From positions 1 to 10,142 of the forward strand of contig JAQICP010000566.1 in the NCBI GenBank assembly GCA_027858555.1: DNA of 10,142 bases, written 5' to 3'. Shown here in pieces: positions 7,057 to 10,142 of this stretch. The notes under the pieces were generated by a model that saw only the letters and a program-made list of their open reading frames with translations, searched no databases and was not told the origin of the DNA. Each line of letters begins with the position of its first letter. Position 1 is the stretch's first letter. Origin of the DNA: Vallitaleaceae bacterium (lineage in GTDB: Bacteria > Bacillota > Clostridia > Lachnospirales > Vallitaleaceae). A program made the position numbers and the translations under genes.

Positions 7057-7110
7057 AAAAAAAGGGTGGTACTAAATTGGTAATTACTGATTTTACCAAC
7101 CTCTTTTTTT
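7057..7110 (+). terminator. Intrinsic terminator after rpoD
   Basis: A run of seven A (7057-7063) followed by GGG (7064-7066) pairs with CTC (7101-7103) and a run of seven T (7104-7110), with one G-U pair. Above it, TTGGTAA (7077-7083) pairs perfectly with TTACCAA (7093-7099) around a nine-base loop. The result is a long two-part stem ending in a U-tract, an intrinsic terminator. Because both an A-tract and a T-tract flank the stem, it could also act on the opposite strand. The 5' side contains AGGGTGGTAC (7063-7072), identical to the start of the T-box consensus. The GGTA inside that string could alternatively pair with TACC (7094-7097). Confidence 0.8.
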
Positions 7111-7114
7111 ATAC

Positions 7115-7197
7115 AGTAGGAAAGTTCTCTATGGGAACTTTCCATGAGAACAATTTCACAATGTGAAAACGCGTATTTGAACTACACTTTGTTCTGT
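7115..7197 (+). repeat. 83-bp palindrome-rich tandem repeat, copy 1
   Basis: This is the first of two adjacent direct copies with a period of 83 bases. It contains hairpin A, GGAAAGTTC (7119-7127) with GAACTTTCC (7135-7143), and hairpin B, TTTCAC (7154-7159) with GTGAAA (7163-7168), loop AAT. An outer pairing, AGAACAA (7147-7153) with TTGTTCT (7189-7195), encloses hairpin B. It carries no open reading frame of note. It starts four bases after the T-tract of the rpoD terminator. It may be a dispersed non-coding repeat element, but that cannot be tested within this window. Confidence 0.8.
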
Positions 7198-7280
7198 AGT
7201 AGGAAAGTTCTTCATGGGAACTTTCCGTGAGAACAATTTCACTTTGTGAAAACGTGTACTGAAGTTACGCTTTATTATGA
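7198..7280 (+). repeat. 83-bp palindrome-rich tandem repeat, copy 2
   Basis: This second copy is about 82% identical to copy 1 over 83 bases (68 matches by my hand alignment) and about 90% over the first 60. Hairpin A, GGAAAGTTC (7202-7210) with GAACTTTCC (7218-7226), is fully kept. Next to it, the copy-1 C-G pair (7129/7133) has become T-G (7212/7216), so pairing survives. Hairpin B, TTTCAC (7237-7242) with GTGAAA (7246-7251), is kept with a changed loop (TTT instead of AAT). The last 25 bases have diverged, and the outer pairing seen in copy 1 is lost. It ends 14 bases before the chosen trmK start. Confidence 0.8.
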
Positions 7281-7294
7281 AAGTAGGTTTTTAT

Positions 7295-7993
7295 ATGCTA
7301 ACAAAACGACTGGAATCGATTGCCTCGTATGTTGGGCAAGGTGCTATAGTAGCTGATGTGGGCACTGATCATGGGTATATACCAATTGAATTAGCTAGGA
7401 GAGGCATCGTTAAAAAAGCATACGCTTTAGATATCAACAAGGGACCACTTGAGAAAGCGGAAGCTAATATTACAGCTTATGGACTGAATCATATTGTAAA
7501 AACAGCCATTTCAGACGGACTGCTCAGTTTGGAAGATGAATCTGTTGACACCGTCATAATAGCCGGCATGGGCGGTAATTTAATTAGTAAGATTTTGCGA
7601 GAGGGTACAGCGCAGTTAAAGCATATAAAAAGACTTATTTTATCTCCGCATCTAGATGTTAACCTGGTTAGAAAAACCGTACATCAGTTAGGTTTTTGCA
7701 TTATCGAAGAGAACATGATTATCGATGAAAACCAGTATTACAATATACTCATTTGTGAGAAAGGTCTAGAAGTATACAATAGCCAGACCCAGTACCAGTA
7801 TGGTAAACTATTAATAGATATGAAACATCCTGTGCTCATAAGTTATCTGGTCAGAAAGCTAGATACAATTAAAACCATATTAGATAAGATGGAAAGTGCA
7901 GACCTTGTTGAAACGTGCACGATTATTGAACGAATAGAAGAACTGAAAAAGGAACAAAAAATTATTCAGGAGGTACTTGATCTATTATGCTGA
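7295..7993 (+). CDS. trmK: TrmK, tRNA (adenine(22)-N1)-methyltransferase
   Basis: This 232-residue cytosolic SAM-dependent enzyme methylates N1 of A22 in the D-loop region of certain bacterial tRNAs. The N-terminal Rossmann methyltransferase fold shows LTKRLESIASYV, the SAM-binding motif VADVGTDHGYIPIELA (19-34), ALDINKGPLEKAEANI (44-59) and AGMGG (90-94). LSPH (117-120 region) and DENQYYNILI (144-153) are further family features. A helical, probably coiled-coil C-terminus (about 187-230) is typical of the family. An in-frame ATG at 7277 would add six residues but lies inside repeat copy 2 and has no ribosome-binding site. I chose ATG 7295, which has AAGTAGG (7281-7287) seven bases upstream and gives the usual family N-terminus. 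It overlaps the next gene by seven bases. In many Firmicutes trmK follows sigA and precedes the nif3/yqfO gene, as here. Confidence 0.94.
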   Translation: MLTKRLESIASYVGQGAIVADVGTDHGYIPIELARRGIVKKAYALDINKGPLEKAEANITAYGLNHIVKTAISDGLLSLEDESVDTVIIAGMGGNLISKILREGTAQLKHIKRLILSPHLDVNLVRKTVHQLGFCIIEENMIIDENQYYNILICEKGLEVYNSQTQYQYGKLLIDMKHPVLISYLVRKLDTIKTILDKMESADLVETCTIIERIEELKKEQKIIQEVLDLLC

Positions 7994-9084
7994 TAAAGGA
8001 TATAATCGCTCATATTGAATCTAACATACCAATTCACCTAGCAGAATCCTATGATAATGTAGGATTATTAGTTGGCGATATAGCTATGGACGTAGGTAAG
8101 ATATATCTCACATTAGATCCTACCATGGCTGTAATAGAGGACGCTATTGAAAAGGGTGCTGATATGATTATTGCACATCATCCATATGGACTTGGTAGTT
8201 TTAATCAGGTTAATTCAACCACTATAATCGGTCAAAAATTACTTAAGTTAATTCAGAATAATATAGCTTTATATGTGGCTCATACTAATTTGGATCGTTC
8301 TAATAATACGATTAATGAAATTATTTTCAATCGGTTAGGATTATCAAAACAATCACTTTTCGTGGAAACCCATGCAACCCAATTGTATAAATTAGTCGCT
8401 TTTGTTCCAGAAAGTCACCTTGATTATGTGAGGGAAGCCATAAATGATGCTGGTGCAGGCCATATTGGTGGGTATAGCCATTGTTCATTCTATCAAGCGG
8501 GTACTGGCACGTTTAAACCAGATTTGGGTACGGAACCATATATTGGCGAGATAGGCGAATTAGAAAAAGTAAGTGAGATTCGTATTGAGACAGTTATACC
8601 TGAAGGAAAGATTGATTCGGTTATTAGTGCATTGTTAGAGGTGCACCCCTACGAGGAAGTAGCTTATGATATGTATAAAATCGAACGTACAATTAACCCG
8701 CTAGGATTTGGGCTTATGGGCTACACGGATGAGCCGGTCTCACTTGAAAATTTAATTGAATCTGTAAAAAAAGAGCTGCACCTAGGACATGTTCAGTATG
8801 TTGGCGAACTTGATAGATATGTTCAGAAGATTGCAATATGTTCAGGTTCAGGGACAGACTTCATGGAAGAAGCCTATAAGAACGAAGTTGATGTGTTTAT
8901 TACTGGTGATGTACGATATCATTATGCCACTGACGCTCAAGATCACGGACTAGCGCTCATTGATGCGTCTCATTATGGTACCGAGCAGATTGTAGTGACG
9001 GTATTTGAAGATTTGCTACAACCGCTAGATGAGCTTGATATAATTGTTGACCAAATATCCAAGAATCCATTAAAAATGCTATGA
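7987..9084 (+). CDS. Nif3-like dinuclear metal centre protein (YqfO/DUF34 family)
   Basis: This 365-residue protein belongs to the Nif3/DUF34 family. Members are often labelled 'GTP cyclohydrolase I type 2', but their physiological role is not settled. Candidate metal ligands are H64-H65 in IIAHHPYG, D103 in AHTNLD, and H329 and E333 in SHYGTE. An inserted PII-like domain (about 132-235, including VHPYEEVAYDMY) marks the longer YqfO-type form rather than the roughly 250-residue YbgI form. The segment after HHP (YGLGSFNQVNSTTIIGQKLL) differs somewhat from the more usual HHPLIF context, and the GG of the common NLDxxxGGxN context is NN here (DRSNNTIN). The ATG overlaps the end of trmK by seven bases. 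An AGGAGGT site lies 12 bases upstream, longer than ideal. Co-transcription with trmK is likely. Confidence 0.93.
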   Translation: MLIKDIIAHIESNIPIHLAESYDNVGLLVGDIAMDVGKIYLTLDPTMAVIEDAIEKGADMIIAHHPYGLGSFNQVNSTTIIGQKLLKLIQNNIALYVAHTNLDRSNNTINEIIFNRLGLSKQSLFVETHATQLYKLVAFVPESHLDYVREAINDAGAGHIGGYSHCSFYQAGTGTFKPDLGTEPYIGEIGELEKVSEIRIETVIPEGKIDSVISALLEVHPYEEVAYDMYKIERTINPLGFGLMGYTDEPVSLENLIESVKKELHLGHVQYVGELDRYVQKIAICSGSGTDFMEEAYKNEVDVFITGDVRYHYATDAQDHGLALIDASHYGTEQIVVTVFEDLLQPLDELDIIVDQISKNPLKML

Positions 9085-9096
9085 AAGGTGAGACAT

Positions 9097-10142
9097 ATGA
9101 ATAATACAATCAGTATCAATGGTAAAATAGTGGCGTACGAAAATGGTATGACATTAAAAAGTATAGCGGGAACCTATAAAAATGACAGAAAAGGGACAAT
9201 CGTTCTTGCTATATTGAATGGTAAGTTAACAGAACTGAACAAACCAATTAAACAAGGTGATGTCATTGAGTTACTTGATACAACGACTCGTGATGGTTAT
9301 AGAACTTATCAAAGAAGTTTATCATTTGTGTTAGTTAAAGCTGTACAGGACTTAGCAGCTGAGAAGCAGGCAGTACAGGTAAGAATTAATTTTGCCATTA
9401 ATAGTGGTTATTATTGTGAAATAGAAGGCGTCCATATCAATAAAGCCTACGTGGAAAAACTTAAAAGTCGAATGGATGACATTATAGCTGAAGATATGCC
9501 ATTTATTAAAAAAACGGTTCATTTGAATAAAGCTAGAGAAATCTTTCATGCTCAAGGTATGAAAGATAAAGTGAAATTATTCAAATATAGAAAGGCATCT
9601 AATGTGAATATGTATGAATTAGATGGCTTGATGGATTATTTTTATGGTTATATGGTACCGTCCACAGGTATGTTAAATGGGTTTATGTTGCATATACATA
9701 ATACGGGGTTAGTGTTGCAGTTTGCAAAAAGGGAAAACCCTAATGAAGTTGCAAAGTACGAACCCGATATGATGTTGTTTCAGACTTTACTCGACTCTAT
9801 GAATTGGGCTTCAGTTATGGATATATTCGACGTGGGTTCACTCAACGATTTAGTTGCTGACGGCAAAGCGAATGAAACAATTCTTGTGATGGAAGCCTTG
9901 ATGGAGAAAAGAATAGGTGGCATTGCAGATCAGATAGTGGAGGATATAGAAAACAGAAAATTCATATTCATTGCGGGACCAAGCTCTTCAGGAAAGACTA
10001 CATTCGCTCATCGATTAAGCATACAGATGAAAGCTCATGGCATCAAACCTAATGTTATTTCAGTGGATAATTATTTTAAAAACAGAGAAGACACACCTAA
10101 AGATGCTGATGGAAAATATGATTTTGAATGCCTAGAAGCCAT
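9097..10142 (+). CDS. Nucleoside kinase, uridine kinase-like with N-terminal TGS domain (partial, runs off window)
   Basis: The frame is open from ATG 9097 to the last base, giving 348 codons plus two bases; the C-terminus lies outside. Residues 1-62 resemble a TGS domain (SINGKIVAYENGMTLKSIA; GDVIELLDTTTRDGYRTYQRSL). Residues about 70-200 resemble the second additional domain of threonyl-tRNA synthetase (INSGYYCEIEG). From about 287 a phosphoribulokinase/uridine kinase fold begins with the P-loop GPSSSGKTT (294-302) and VISVDNYF (320-327), where the aspartate is expected in the active site. This layout matches a nucleoside kinase family common in Clostridia, full length about 550 residues. 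The actual nucleoside substrate cannot be read from sequence. AAAGGTGAG (9084-9092) supplies the ribosome-binding site, and the gene starts 12 bases after the nif3-like gene. Confidence 0.92.
   Translation, partial: MNNTISINGKIVAYENGMTLKSIAGTYKNDRKGTIVLAILNGKLTELNKPIKQGDVIELLDTTTRDGYRTYQRSLSFVLVKAVQDLAAEKQAVQVRINFAINSGYYCEIEGVHINKAYVEKLKSRMDDIIAEDMPFIKKTVHLNKAREIFHAQGMKDKVKLFKYRKASNVNMYELDGLMDYFYGYMVPSTGMLNGFMLHIHNTGLVLQFAKRENPNEVAKYEPDMMLFQTLLDSMNWASVMDIFDVGSLNDLVADGKANETILVMEALMEKRIGGIADQIVEDIENRKFIFIAGPSSSGKTTFAHRLSIQMKAHGIKPNVISVDNYFKNREDTPKDADGKYDFECLEA

Noticed and set aside
6974..7276. A functional T-box riboswitch controlling trmK
   Set aside because: Only the ten-base AGGGTGGTAC string and a terminator are present. 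There is no room or sequence for the long specifier stem between the rpoD stop and the string, and the downstream gene is not an aminoacylation or amino-acid gene.
7115..7280. CRISPR array
   Set aside because: There are only two units, directly adjacent with no unique spacers between short identical repeats, and no cas genes nearby. The similarity extends through the whole 83-bp unit.

Overview
This is a low-GC, gene-dense window with every supported gene on the + strand. It looks like chromosomal DNA from an anaerobic Firmicute of the class Clostridia. The reasons are the feoA-feoB-(small Cys-rich membrane protein) cluster, the order dgt-like - dnaG - sigA - trmK - nif3/yqfO, the purine-rich Shine-Dalgarno sites, and a chimeric TGS/uridine-kinase-type nucleoside kinase of the clostridial kind. 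A Lachnospirales-type host is my guess; the genus cannot be resolved from this sequence.

Layout. Positions 1-46 probably hold the last codons of an upstream gene, followed by a strong hairpin at 69-110. A near-consensus sigma-A promoter (162-190), overlapped by an imperfect palindrome, precedes a ferrous-iron uptake operon. That operon is feoA (247-570, with an unusual Cys/His-rich tail), feoB (570-2684, with an unusual charged N-terminal extension) and a 47-residue FeoB-associated Cys-rich membrane protein (2737-2880). Next come an HD-domain dNTP triphosphohydrolase (2977-3984), DNA primase (4041-5813) and the primary sigma factor (5834-6973), a replication/transcription cluster resembling the macromolecular synthesis operon. 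A 321-base non-coding stretch follows (6974-7294). It contains an AT-rich hairpin, a 10-bp tandem duplication, a clear intrinsic terminator whose 5' arm carries a T-box-like string, and two 83-bp tandem copies of a palindrome-rich element. After it come trmK (tRNA m1A22 methyltransferase, 7295-7993), a Nif3/YqfO-family dinuclear-metal protein (7987-9084) and the first 348 codons of a nucleoside kinase that runs off the window end (9097-10142).

How the genes work together. The Feo genes form a ferrous-iron importer: a cytosolic SH3-like accessory, a GTPase permease and a small membrane partner. The dgt/dnaG/sigA block joins nucleotide-pool control, replication priming and housekeeping transcription. 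The trmK/nif3/kinase block is tightly packed (a 7-base overlap, then a 12-base gap) and is probably one transcript.

Novelty. Most of the window is conserved housekeeping sequence, and I see no defence system, mobile-element gene or CRISPR array. The least explained features are the 83-bp hairpin-bearing tandem repeat between sigA and trmK, the metal-ligand-rich tail of FeoA, and the T-box-like string in the sigA terminator. I moved two starts inward on ribosome-binding-site grounds: the dgt-like gene to 2977 and trmK to 7295.
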